Positions 35,797 through 46,961 of a stretch of DNA of 64,000 bases are shown here, piece after piece. This DNA comes from Tetracentron sinense (Eukaryota > Streptophyta > Magnoliopsida > Trochodendrales > Trochodendraceae). Every line of letters begins with the position of its first letter. The stretch's first letter is position 1. The stretch is from contig CM026565.1 of NCBI GenBank assembly GCA_015143295.1, positions 30,884,052-30,948,051 of the forward strand, read 5' to 3'. The notes below the pieces were generated by a model. It was not told the origin of the DNA. It searched no databases and was given only the letters and a program-made list of their open reading frames with translations. The position numbers and the translations under genes are program-made.

Positions 35797-36170
35797 TCTA
35801 ATTAACCGATGCGGGACTAAGTTAGGTAGTAGCACCAATTGTGAAAATATAACTCTCTTATTTCTTTTTCATAACACACACATCAGGCCAACCACACAAC
35901 CGGGCCAACACAAGTCTAAACCTAACCCAACTGGCTAAAAGGGCCAGACAATCATTTACCAAAAAAAAGTAAGAGGGTTATACTTTCCTGCATTGGACAG
36001 CTGGTGCTACTATCCAATTTATTCCCACATCGGTTAATGATGTGCTCCCTTGGTGTTACTTAAGGCTCCACCCTCTCCCCTTGAGTCTGGCCCTTTTGAG
36101 GAGTTGGGTTGGGTTGGGTTTAGTCTTGTATTGACCCATGTGTATAGCTGGCCTGGTGTGTGTGGGTTGT
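35797..36170. repeat. Rearranged inverted duplication (order A, B, A', B')
   Basis: Segment A (35797-35862, with ACCGATGCGGGA and GTAGTAGCACCA) is repeated in inverse as A' (about 35972-36040, with TGGTGCTACTATCC and TCCCACATCGGTTAAT). Segment B (35871-35955, with AGGCCAACCACAC and AAACCTAACCCAAC) is repeated in inverse as B' (about 36083-36175). A plain foldback would read A B B' A', so a tandem or rearranged origin is needed. CCCACATCGG is a word I recall from a widespread plant repeat class. No gene is seen from here to 36658. Confidence 0.6.
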
Positions 36171-36658
36171 GTAATACCATTTATATATATATATTATTTT
36201 CACATTAATTGGTAGAGTCATTTGGATATAGATATATTTAATGCGGAATTTAGGTTATAAGTGAGTTTTAGAAGTGTGAAAAAGGGATATATGTGACATG
36301 GATAATAACTCTAATAATAATAAAAATTAATTAAAAACCTCAAAACTATTACTAAAATTTACCAAAGTTAGATATGGATATGCATATACTCTAATATCAA
36401 AATTTTGGAAAAATTACACTGTTTCCTATATCTCAATATGATTATAACATTAAAAGTACAAGCGTTTAAAAAAAATTATTTTAAATATTTTTTACTTAGA
36501 CATTGTCAACCATATATTATATAATAAAAAAAAATTGTAATTGTATTTAATATATGTCTAATAAAATTACTCTATATACTTTAACTAAATTAGAATTCTC
36601 TACTTATGGTTTTTTTAGTCTAACTAAATTACTTAATTTTAATACCAATGAGTCCCAC

Positions 36659-37310
36659 TAGGGTTGTATTCGAGCCGAGTTGGGCAGGCTCGGCTTGAAA
36701 TATTTCAAGCAAGGCTCAAGCTTGGCTTGATTTATTAAAAACTTATTTTAAATAATAATAATATTAAAATTATAAATAATCTATAATATTTATTATTATT
36801 ATTATTATATATATATAATATTGGAGCCGAGCTTGAGCCCGAATCGAGCCGAATCAAAAAAGCCTTAGCTCGAACTCGGCTTGAACACATTTCAAGTTAA
36901 AAAAAATTCTAGGCTTTAAATTTATCACTTTTCTCAAAGAAGAGAAAGAAACATGAAATTATTCATAGATATTCACGATATGCTCTCTATTGTAACTGAG
37001 TTCATGAATTATGGTCAACAAACAGTGCGAGCTGCAAGATACATTGGTCAAAGTTTCATGATTACCTTATCTCATGCCGATACATTGGTTAAAGTTTCTT
37101 GATTACCTTATCTCATGCAAATCGTTTACCTATAGCTATTCATTATCCTTATGAAAAATTGATCACATCAGAGCATTTTTGCGGTTGAATCCACTTTGAA
37201 TTTGATAAATGCATTGCTTGTGAGACTCAATCGAACCAAATATCCAAGCTTGAACTTGGCTTAACGAGCCGATCGAGCCTTTGAGTTGGCTCAACTTGGA
37301 TACACACTTA
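36659..37310. mobile_element. hAT-like element, GAGCC family, 8-bp TSD
   Basis: The ends TAGGGTTGTATTCGAGCC and GGATACACACTTA are inverted. The flanks AGTCCCAC (36651-36658) and GATCCCAC (37311-37318) share 6 of 8 bases. The body has GAGCCGAGCTTGAGCC words around a TATTATTATTA centre. It is longer than the copy at 23472 because of about 200 bp of extra sequence at its right side (36950-37190). Confidence 0.68.
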
Positions 37311-37318
37311 GATCCCAC

Positions 37319-38792
37319 TGCCTCATACATATTCGTACGGTAGGTCCTACTAATATAATCTAAATTTAAAATATCTAAAACCAGACACATTAATTTATTA
37401 GATTTTTAATTTAAAAAGGATATTAGAAAAAAGTTATTTAATAAAGTACTGATCCATTTTGAAGTTTCTTAAAATGTTAAATTCTCCCATTATAGTCCCA
37501 CATCCTGTGATGACTTGACTTTGCAGGATTGTATAAGGATTTATAGCTCCTCCTTAAGTCAAGCTCTTTTGGAGCGAGTGTAAGGGTTTACTCTTTTGGC
37601 ACCTGAGCGGTTGCCCTAGGTCTGATCATGTGTGCGTGTTTAGATTCTCCCTTACCAACTATAAAAAAAGTTAAATTCTTGAGAACTATAAAATTTGATC
37701 AAGGGAAAAAATAGAAAAAAAATATTTAAAATGTTTATACTATTAGTGGGACCCACTAATTATAAACAACTTTCAATAGAAATTAAATTAAATTTTCTTA
37801 TGTACCACTCTAATGAAAGTCTCATCCAAAACTCAGTATAAAGATTAAGATACTCATTAGGCCGTGATATACGTGGCCCAAAACTTAAGACAATATATAT
37901 AACGATGGAAACCTAATACCTAATATGTCTTAAGATTTATCCCTTGGATTATGGTTCAAAGGGATGAATGAATATTCGCTTAGAACTCTGCAATAAACAT
38001 TGATAAGGTTCGTAATGCCAATTGCGTTCAGGGTTTATCTAGTGTTAAGCGTCATCTATCCGCGGTATGATACATCCTAGCTTTTCAAATTATTTAAGGG
38101 CATTCTAAATAAGGTTAGGTATCTCATCTTTTACCTGTACAAATTTGCAAGGAAAGATCGGAGTGAATTCGAACTGAGTTAAATCCCAAAAATAGAGTTG
38201 CCGCATCTCTTATACGAATGTGGGAGGCTTTGACTGTCTTTAAAAATGACTCCAAAAGAGCACCTTTCAACTGAGTGATTTTGAAATTATATAATTAGTT
38301 TCGTCCAAGCCATAGACCCCAGTTACGAGATCTAATCCTCCACGAAAAAAGTAAGAAATTCTATATATTTTAACCAATTCAAGGTTTCATTTACACATGT
38401 TAGCCTTACTCTCAAGTCAAAAACCAACACCTGTTAAAGCAAGGACATGTGCAAGGTTTCGGTGAAAATAAGGACAAGTGTCAAATTTTGGTTGAGAGTA
38501 CGAAATGCTTATGAGTAGGTCTAGCATGACTCATACATTGATAGATATTGATAGGTGCGGGTAGGTGTACCTGACTTGTTCAATACAAGATGATAAAACA
38601 TGGACATTTTATTTTTTGTTGCCCCACAAAATGGCCGCAGGCACCTACCAGGATTGAAACTCGTATCCCTGACTAGTGGATACGAGTGGCATGGAGCCCA
38701 TTCTAAAATTGCCAAAGCCATCACAAGCATTTGAATAAGTTATTTGAGTATAGAGTAGTATAGAGAAAAAAAAAATAATATTAAAAAAAAAA
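37319..38792. other. Intergenic, no gene seen
   Basis: The block 37490-37650 (GTCCCACATCCTGTGATGAC onward) resembles the CCCACATCGG repeat class at 36030. The block 38580-38710 contains GATTGAAACTCGTATCCC, possibly a SINE head in reverse. No gene is supported. Confidence 0.4.
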
Positions 38793-39067
38793 GAGCAATA
38801 ATTCGCTCCACGGGCGATGAACGTATTGTTGCTTCTCGCTCTCGAGCCGCCTCTCTAATTGTCATGAACTCGAGTTAATTTTTATTTAACCCTGTGATTT
38901 AAATTTTTTTATTTTATTTTTCTAAAAACAAAGGGTAGATGGGTGAACCATAGGAGTGGGTGAATCTTAACCACAATCAAAGAGAGTTAACAGTGGGACG
39001 CGTGGCAGGATAAAGGGAGTCGAGACGCCCCTCTTCGCGTCACCGACCGATGAGGTGATTATTTTCC
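38793..39067. mobile_element. Short non-autonomous element, type B ends, reversed
   Basis: It begins GAGCAATAATTCGCTCC and ends GTGATTATTTTCC, the reverse complement of the type B ends at 4439 and 55725. The core with GGGTAGATGGGTGAACC, GTGGGTGAATCTTAACC and GGGACGCGTGG is in the expected order for the inverted arm. The flanks are A-runs, so the target duplication cannot be read. Confidence 0.7.
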
Positions 39068-40020
39068 TTTAAAAAAATTCGTAAGGTTGAAGTCATTTGA
39101 TCACATGAATCTTGCATGGAAAACTAAAAGGGTGAGACCCATGAAGGGATAGGTTCCAACCTCTTGTAACTTGTAAGTGGGCCAAGATGAGACCAAACAA
39201 CCCCATGTGAATGGGCCTGCAGGCTCCATTTTTGTAATGGTGCTTAAAATATAGCAAATTGGGGTGGTTTGGCCAGATGAGACAATGAGGTAGGAGTGCT
39301 CTTTTGCTTACATTGACAGTTTTCCAAAAATAAACAAAGAGATTGTTATATCTTGTTTTTGGTTGAAAAAGAAACGTCCAAGCAACACACAAATCACAAA
39401 TAAACAACTGTAAAGAGAGATGGATGATGCCTCAAGAGATAAGAAAGTGGGAGATGATATCAATGGAAATGCTTATCCAAGATTTATACTCAAGGCACAT
39501 TTTTTTAGATTTATTCCAACAATTGGCTCAATATAGTTTTTTTTTGGTTATCATTTACTGGGGTTAGTGGTTAGCATGAGAGGCTAGAGCTCTTGTGACT
39601 CATCACTCGGGGGGAATAGATCCACCTCTCTCAATATAGGCGGTTTCAAACTGCTTGGTTTGTAATTTTTTTTGGGTAGTGATTAGCCCACCACGCATTG
39701 GATTATGTAGTCAAATGTGGTGTCCACATGTTCCTTTTAACACCCCTTTAACTATGGTTAAGTGTAAGAGAATTCCGGGGGGCATGGTCCCCTAAAATTT
39801 TTGATTTTTTTTTTCATATGAGAGTGTTATAATTTTTTTTAATTTATTATTATTATTATTTATATATAGTGTCCCCCTCAAAATAACTCTAATCAGTTGA
39901 CTATGTGGGATGGTTGGGCCCTTCAAAAATTTGTAATTTTTTAATATATATTATAAAAAATAAAATAAATTTTATTTAGAGCAGTAATTAATTTTATTTA
40001 TAGCAATGATTAGTGGACTG
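39068..40020. other. Intergenic with a further core fragment
   Basis: The block 39690-39770 holds ATGTAGTCAAATGTGGTGTC, CCACATGTTCCTTTTAACAC and CTTTAACTATGGTTAAG, a left part of a type C core element. Its right part is missing. The minus-strand open frame at 39093-39407 has no recognisable domain and I do not call it a gene. Confidence 0.45.
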
Positions 40021-40222
40021 CACATTTGGCTAAATAGCCAAATGTCGGTCTATGTGTCCCTTTCAACACTTCCTTTAACTATGGTTAAACTTAACTAAAT
40101 TACGGTTGATAATTTAAAAAAAAACTAAGGTTGGATGGATGAACCCTAGGGGTGAATGAATCTTAACCACAATTGGTGGGTGTTACGAAGTGGGACGTGG
40201 GCCAATGAGGACCGACATTGCA
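40021..40222. mobile_element. Short non-autonomous element, type C ends
   Basis: CACATTTGGCTAAATAGCCA and AATGTCGGTC open the element, and GAGGACCGACATTGCA closes it. Within are TATGTGTCCCTTTCAACAC, TTTAACTATGGTTAAAC, GGTTGGATGGATGAACC, GTGAATGAATCTTAACC and GGGACGTGG, so the shared core is complete. The terminal word (AAATGTC next to a small palindrome) differs from types A and B. Confidence 0.6.
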
Positions 40223-40431
40223 TATTTTTCTTTAATTTATATAATGGCTCTTTCAAAATGGGCATGTTACTTGACCTTTATTAAACTTAACGAATTTTAT
40301 GATCGAGATGACTTATTACTCAAAAAATAATTCTCAGGGCCTACACCCCCAATCCCCATTCCCCTAAAGCCATTAATTTTTTTGATACACGTATTTCGGC
40401 CCCGTAAGAAAAAATTCCTAGCTCCACCCCT

Positions 40432-41120
40432 ACGAGTGTATGAATCTTAACTACAATTGATTGGAGTTAAAAAGGGGGTTATAGACCAATGAGGACCACA
40501 CATTTGACTACATAGTCAAATGTCGCGGTAAGTTAAACATTTCTCATTTTCCTTTTTGTCTCGATTTGAAGCTTGCCTATTATTCATATCACCACCTAAG
40601 GGGTTTGAACCCAAGACCTGCCTCCTAGAGGGGATGACCTAAGTAGGGGTAGAGCGGCAGAGCCACATGGGGCCGGGGGCTTTAGCCCCCTGCGAGTGTG
40701 AATCTTAACTACAATTGATTGGAGTTAAAAAGAGGAATAGACCAATTATGAGGACCACACATTTGAGTACATAGTCAAATGTCACGGTAAGTTAAACATT
40801 TCTTATTTTCCTTTTTGTCTCGATTTGAAGCTTGCCTATTATTCATATCACCACCTAAGGGGTTTGAACCCAAGACCTGCCTCCTAGAGGGGATGACCTA
40901 AGTAGGGGTGGAGCGGCAGAGCCACATGGGGCCGGGGGCTTTAGCCCCCTGCGAGTGTGAATCTTAACTACAATTGATTGGAGTTAAAAAGAGGTATAGA
41001 CCAATGAGGACCACACATTTGAGTACATAGTCAAATGTCACGGTAAGTTAAACATTTCTCATTTTCCTGACCTAAGTAGGGGCGGCATGGCAGGGCCACA
41101 TGGGGTTGGGGCGTTTAGCT
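40432..41120 (+). repeat. Tandem triplication of a ~260-bp unit
   Basis: The word CGAGTGT(AT)GAATCTTAAC recurs at 40432, 40692 and 40951, giving a period of about 260 bp. Copies 1 and 2 are nearly identical. Copy 3 lacks an internal segment of roughly 100 bp (the part with GAAGCTTGCCTATTATTCAT). Each unit carries the right half of a type C core element (GACTACATAGTCAAATGTC) and a GGTTTGAACCCAAGACC block resembling a reversed SINE head. Confidence 0.85.
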
Positions 41121-41514
41121 CCGCCCCCCCTCCTCTCTTTCAACTTTTGAAAAAGAAAAAAGATTTACTGGGGGCATAGCTTGGAGTAGGGCAGAGTCGG
41201 CTGCAGGGCAGAGTCGGGTGCGGAGTTGCAAAAGCCTCCCTTTGAAACTTTTGAGGAATAAGAAAAAACTAAATTTATTTAATTTAAAAGGACATAGGCA
41301 GCAATAAATAAACGAAATGATCCACAAACTTGACCCTCAAAAGAAAAAAAAATGGGGCTACGCCAGAGCCATACGCCCACATTGTTAGCCCCCGCAAGAA
41401 AATCCTGGCTCCACCCCAACCTAAGCACCTTTACAAGCATGTATTGGCAGCTTGCGTGGCCGACACATAAAAGAGTCAATGGCAATCTTCTTCCTTTCCC
41501 CTCCTTTTATTGAG
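41121..41514. other. Intergenic, no gene seen
   Basis: It contains GCAGAGTCGG twice within 41180-41220 and GGGGGCTAACAATGTG-like sequence in reverse near 41380. No gene is supported. Confidence 0.4.
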
Positions 41515-41522
41515 GCTGTAGT

Positions 41523-42406
41523 TAGGGGTGTCAAAGGGCCGGGTTGGGGTAGGGCCGGGGTCAACCCTAGCCCTACCATTCCTTATAAGAGTAGAGCCCT
41601 AGCCCGGCCCTAGCCCTTCAAGGGCTGGGGTTGATTGGGCCCTAGCCCGGCCCCTCAAGGGTCGGGGCCAAGCCGGGCCGGCCAAAGGGCCGGAAGAAAG
41701 AGCGGAATTTTTTTTTTTTCATCTAAGATAATAAATTTTTTTTTACTACACCGACTGTCAACCTTACATGGAAATGGATACCCTCCTCTTTTATTCGGGT
41801 TTGGGATCAACATTACAACAAAAAGAGCAATGACAGAGTTAGAAAAAAAATTTCCTTATCAGTGACAGTCATGCATAATAAACCAAAACATAGTATAAGT
41901 AAACAAGTAGAATAACAAAACTATATAGAACAAAATTGAAAATATGTTTAAATATAAAACTGAAAGTAGAGAGTAAGATATGAGAGAGAGAGAGAGATGA
42001 TCGATAAAGAGCCGAAGTGGTATGTGGCCTGTGCGATTGAAGTTGAAGAATGAAGAGACAAAGTCTTAGAATGTGAATACAAGTTAGGGTTTGGTCTGTG
42101 TTAGGTTGGTTTTTATAAGGTCTTTAGTTGGCGCAATTACAAACATAGCCCTACTTTCATAACGTTAATGAAAGGTTAAAGGGAGCATATTAGTAAAATT
42201 ATTAAAAAATATTTATCTTAAGATAAAGTAGGGCCGGGCAGGGCCGGGCCGGGAAGGGCCGGATAGGGGGAGCCCTAGCCCGGCCCTAGAGAACAAGGGC
42301 TTCCAATTTTTTGGCCCTGCCCGGCCCAAGGGCTGGGGTAGGACCGGGCTTTGGAGGGTCGGGCCGGGCCGGGTACCCTTCTATATGGACTTTTTTGACA
42401 GCCTTA
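41523..42406. mobile_element. Non-autonomous hAT element, 884 bp, perfect 8-bp TSD
   Basis: The termini TAGGGGTGTCAAA and TTTGACAGCCTTA are inverted. The flanks GCTGTAGT (41515-41522) and GCTGTAGT (42407-42414) are identical. Both subterminal regions, of about 180 bp each, are arrays of GGGCCGGG and CCCTAGCCCGGCCC words. The middle is AT-rich and has no transposase. The perfect duplication implies a fairly recent insertion. Confidence 0.9.
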
Positions 42407-42702
42407 GCTGTAGTTATTAACAAATGCTTAAACAGTGTTTTAATGGGAGTCTTAGCCACTGGCAGTGAGGAACAAGTTTTTTTTTTTTTTCAGAGGGTTA
42501 AGTATCCAATTTTTCAACCAAAAAAAAAAAAATAGAAAAAAGAATCCAAATCAACAACATTCCCTTTTACTTTCATTTGAACTCGTAAAAGTAAAGGAGA
42601 AAAATCAAGTACAGTTGTCGGTCACGGCAACCTCTAAGGGAGCCAATGTCTACAGCTAGCATTCCTCATGTTGTTTTTCCTCATATCAATAAATTAATAT
42701 AA

Positions 42703-42848
42703 CCATTTTAACGGGGAACAGATTACCTCTAGCATGCTCGAGGCCCAGCCTCGGGCATCCATACATCACTTGCCATTTTAATGGGGATCAGAATACCTCT
42801 GGCGCACGCTTGAGGCCCGACCTCAGGCGTCCATACATCACTTGCCAT
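42703..42848 (+). repeat. Tandem duplicate, ~70-bp unit
   Basis: CCATTTTAACGGGGAACAGA and CCATTTTAATGGGGATCAGA start two adjacent copies (42703 and 42773) that each end CATCCATACATCACTTG or a close variant. Divergence is about 15 percent. Confidence 0.85.
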
Positions 42849-43123
42849 GTGGTGATAAAAAAAGGAGAGATATCAGTTGGGGAAAAATTAAAAACAAAAT
42901 GGGGGAGAAAATGAAATGACTTCTCCCCTTTCTTTTCCATTCCAGAAGTTCCGAGACTTGCCCATCCCTGCCATCAGGGGTTTTGAACCCAAGACCCCCT
43001 GCGAGGGATGCCTATATCATCTTTCATGGAAATTTCCCATCTAATGTATGTGTTGAATTCTTCAACTGATTTGCAAATCATGAGTTAAAATTAAAAATAT
43101 TACCTAGAGGTCATCATTTACAT

Positions 43124-43146
43124 GGGGGGGGGGGGGGGGGGGGGGG
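43124..43146 (+). repeat. Homopolymer G tract (23 bp)
   Basis: This is an uninterrupted run of G after CAT. Runs this long in plant DNA are rare, and the length may be affected by assembly or sequencing. Confidence 0.85.
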
Positions 43147-43202
43147 TGCAAACTATGCACTTAGGCGCATATTAGAGCTTCAGTGAAATGGATGACACAA
43201 CC

Positions 43203-43748
43203 TAGGACTGTAAACGGAGCAGATAGTAGTATATACAGTATGACTTTGTATCTGATTACAGTATATATTCAAATATTCGAATCCGAATCTGAATAAATAT
43301 CCGACGGATAGTATAATATGATATCCGTATCTGACTCCGATTAAAATATTCGTACTAAGATAATATCCAAATTACCTGATTACTTTTAAAAAAGTAAATT
43401 AATATTTAAAAAATATTAAATATAAAAATTTTTATTTTAAAAATAATAAATTAATATTTATCTCTATTTATAGTGAAAATAAAAATTCAATGTATTCAAT
43501 TATTTTAAAAATATATATTTTAGTTTTATAAATTTAAAACATATTATTTATATATTATATAATCGATTGAATATTTTTCAAATCGGATGTACGAGTGTTC
43601 GAATTCATATCCGATTATAAACAGATAGTAAAATTTATATCTGAATTTGCACCATCGGATAGGCGGATACCTATTTGGATAATTATCTACTAAATGGATT
43701 CAGATAAGAATAGAATACGGATAATATCCATATTCGTTTACAACCCAA
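43203..43748. mobile_element. hAT-like MITE ending in a CCCAA repeat
   Basis: The ends TAGGACTGTAAACGGA and TTCGTTTACAACCCA are inverted. The flanks ACACAACC and ACCCAACC agree at 7 of 8. The interior has GAATCCGAATCTGAATA and ATCGGATAGGCGGATA words and is AT-rich. Its right border runs straight into a (AACCC)n tract (43740-43808). Confidence 0.65.
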
Positions 43749-43959
43749 CCCAACCCAACCCAACCCAACCCAAGTCCCTAACAAGCCAAACCCAACCCAA
43801 CCCAACCCACCAAGCTATTCATAGGCAGTCAGGAACTTTGGAGAGGAGTATAGCATATTCCTTGTTTTATTAAGCGGACTTCAAATCTACGACAAAACCA
43901 AATTTAATAATTTCCTTTAATTCTCACCATAATATTTCCATTTCAATTGAAAAAGAAAT

Positions 43960-45261
43960 ACAAACCTGAGAAAAACTCAAAAAACGGGAAAAAAAGAGAG
44001 AAAATTTGTGAGATCGAACGTCGGTAGAACAAAAATCATCGAAAAAGGTCAGTGAGATCTTTTCGTTTCTGTTCTTCAATCCAGTCGATTTTTAGGGTTT
44101 AATCTCTGTACTTTAACGCTCATATTTAATTTTATCGTTTTTTCTTCTTCTTCTTCTTAAATTCTGTTGTAAAAGCATGTTATGATCTTGGAAATTGAAA
44201 TCTTTTGCAGAGAAGTTCCATCGATTTTGTATGTTGAAAAGATGAAATTTTTATCCTTTTCTCGTAACTTCTGTTTTTTTTTTTTTTGAGATTTTTATTT
44301 AATATGCCTGTTTATAATTTGCCATGGATGAGCGTGGGTTGTTTTAGATTATTTTTACGGTTTGTATTGAGTAGTTTTGCTTTTTTGGAGAAGGTAGATT
44401 TAGGGTTAGTTGTGGTATATTTTTTGGTAGATTAAATATCAGCGTTTTTTTCCTTCAACTCAGCTGTATAATAAAATGCTATGTTCATGGAAATGGAAAT
44501 CTGTTGCGGAAAAGTTCAGTTGTTTTTTCATGTTTAAGACACGGCCTTTTCTTTTTTGGTTTTGTTTTTGGCTAATCTTTATGTATTTTTGTTTAAGTTT
44601 TCTGATTATAGTTTGTTGTGGACGAGTGTGGGTTGTTTTTAGATTATTTATAGGGTATGTATATGTATTGTGTAGAGAAGGTATGAGGATTTTTGGTGAG
44701 ATTATTCCGAATTTGTATCCGATTATACACAATGTATATGTATTGCATTCTGAAATAAATTTCTATGAACGACTTTAGGTTTTTCTCATCTTTTCTCGTT
44801 TACCATGTTTATGTTTTGTTGAGTAACATTTTATTTGTACTTATTTAATAAGATTAGATAATTTTTTCTTAAAAACTACATGTTTGTTAATTTAGAATGT
44901 CCAAATTACAATTTATAGATTCATGGTCTGGATATGTAATGTCTAGCTCATAGCTATGAATCCCCGATAACTGATTTGCCATCAGAGATTGACCCTCTTT
45001 TTTTTTTTCTTTTCTTTTCTGTTTATTGCTTTATCCACCCCCACTTTGCGGAATGATCTGATTGTCCATTTTGGTGAGATGTGTTGGGTACATGTGCGCG
45101 CGCGCGCGTTTGGCCTGTGTGAGAGTGCTGGTGCTTAACCTCTACCCCCAAAAAAAAAAAAAAAAAACTTCTACCCTTTGTTTTAAGTTTCTTACTCTAA
45201 TATTGTGCATTTTTGATATGTCAGGTTTTGTGAATTTTGGTGTGTGTTGATATCAGCTATC
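43960..45261 (+). promoter_or_regulatory. 5' region and probable 5' UTR intron of the Agenet-ENT gene
   Basis: A candidate leader exon ends with AAATCATCGAAAAAG at 44047, followed by GTCAGTGAG. The candidate acceptor TTGATATCAG ends at 45256, five bases before the ATG. The intervening 1.2 kb is T-rich, as leader introns in plants often are. It contains a (GC)n run at 45096-45108 and an A-run at 45151-45166. Intron use is inferred from the splice sites only. Confidence 0.5.
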
Positions 45262-46961
45262 ATGAGATTCAAGAAAGGAAGTAAAGTTGAAGTATTGAGC
45301 AAGAAGGAGGTGCCTTCAGGCTCCTGGCGTTGTGCTGAAATAATCTCTGGGAATGGGCACAATTACAGTGTTAGATATGATTGGGACCCGGACACTACAG
45401 GTGAGGCACTTGTGGAGCGAGTGTCTAGGAAGGCTATAAGGCCATGCCCTCTTCCGGTGGAAGGTGCAGAGAATTGGGTTCCTGGCGACCTTGTAGAGGT
45501 GTTTGATAATATGTCTTGGAAAATGGCTACAGTTTCGAAGGTTATGGTTGGGAATTACATTTTGGTCAGGCTGCTTGGATCCTGGCAAGAGTTCAGAGTC
45601 CACAAATCTGACCTCAGGGCAAGACAATCTTGGAAAGATGACAAATGGATCATGGTTGGAAAGGTAATATAGTCTGATTCGCTGTATTCCACCATTGTTG
45701 GTATTTATGTTTGTAGGATTTTTGGAGTGTTTTTTCTTTGGGCTTTGTTTTGATTGTCTTGGTCCTTTGTAAACTTATTGTATTATGGTTGGTTTTGTCT
45801 CATACCTATCTTTTTATGTATCGTTTTTTTTGGGTCAAAATTTAAACTTCCAAAGAAGTAGATTACAAGTAATTTTCTCTTCTCTTCTAGGTGTACCTTG
45901 TCCTTGGGAAGGTTTTAGCATTTAAAAATTGTATTAGTTGGTTTTCAATCAAGCTAATTCAGTTTGTTCATGATGTTTGATTAAGTGTGGAATCTTGTTA
46001 GGACCTTTAGGGCTTTGTTGAGTATCCACTACATTTTCTAGTTTTAAAGTCATGAATGCATGCTAACAATGGTTCTTATTAGCCTTTTTCACCTTTCCAT
46101 TGACTGATTTTTTTTTAATTATGCACACAGGGTTCTGGGAACTTTGAAGATGGGAAATCTAATAACTTGGTAGCTTCAATGTACTATCAGAAGTCAAGCT
46201 CCCATGTGCTGCAAACAGATGCAAGGATGAAATTACGCGTAGGAGATGATTGTTTTCCTGTTGAGAACAACAATACTTTCCAAGAGTCCCTTATGGTGTC
46301 CTCGAGAACCCTGAAGAGAGGATCGCCTTATTGTTCGTCTCAAGTTGAAGCATACACAGGAGCTGCCCGGAAAACGAGAGCAATTGAGAGAGAGGGTACC
46401 CGTCGGCGAATGGTTTCAGTGTGTGCATCCCCGCTAAATGAAAAGGTAGATGCTGTTGCTTCCCCACGAGAAATGCTGGGTGAAAAATACATGCATGCTT
46501 CCTTTAACAACAAAACAACTGGATTTTATGAAATGGATTTGGAGAGGGGAAAATCAAAGGGCGTTGATGAGTATTTTCTTGCAAGAAGTTTAGAATCTAA
46601 TGATGCTGATAGTACTGAATGCTCTGTTGGTAGTTGTAGCAGTACTAGCTACAATCCCTATAAGTTTCCCCTTCATTCTTTAGCAGATCCTAATCAAGAT
46701 ATGGACAATCATTTTAGTGACGTCGAATCCTTCTGTGGGAGGGAATATGAGGTAGAAAAATGTCCCCTTCCCACGAAAGAGGAATTGGCGGCAGAAATTC
46801 ATAGGTTAGAGTTGCATGCCTACCGTTGCACTATGGAGGCATTACATGCTTCTGGGCCCTTAAGTTGGGAACAAGAAGCATTGGTGACGAATCTCCGTCT
46901 TACACTGCACATTTCTAATGATGAACATTTGATGGAGCTAAGGAACTTAGTTTCCTCTTGA
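45262..46961 (+). CDS. Agenet (Tudor-like) and ENT domain protein
   Basis: Two coding exons (45262-45663 and 46131-46961) join in phase 0 and encode 410 residues. Residues 4-62 (FKKGSKVEVLSKKEVPSGSW ... ISGNGHNYSVRYD) and 67-130 (WVPGDLVEVFDNMSWKMATV ... GSWQEFRVHKSDLR) form a tandem Agenet/Tudor-like module, a class that reads histone or peptide marks. A long Ser-rich, basic linker follows, with TLKRGSPYCSS and ARKTRAIEREGTRRRM, possibly a nuclear localisation signal. Residues 347-410 (LPTKEELAAEIHRLELHAYR ... LSWEQEALVTNLR) are an ENT domain, as in EMSY and plant EMSY-like proteins. The order here (Agenet first, ENT last) differs from EML proteins. A nuclear chromatin role is inferred. The start ATG begins the first Agenet repeat and has no competitor. 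Confidence 0.88.

Noticed and set aside
39093-39407. 104-residue minus-strand open frame
   Set aside because: It has no recognisable domain and no promoter or splice context, and it lies in a transposon-rich interval.
44460-44778. Overlapping open frames on both strands upstream of the Agenet-ENT gene
   Set aside because: They lie in the T-rich probable leader intron and encode no recognisable domain.
1-46961. A methylation/chromatin gene cluster (PRMT10, DNMT2, Agenet-ENT)
   Set aside because: The genes are separated by 14 and 22 kb of transposon-rich DNA. They share no promoters and no known pathway link at this level, so chance proximity is the simpler reading.
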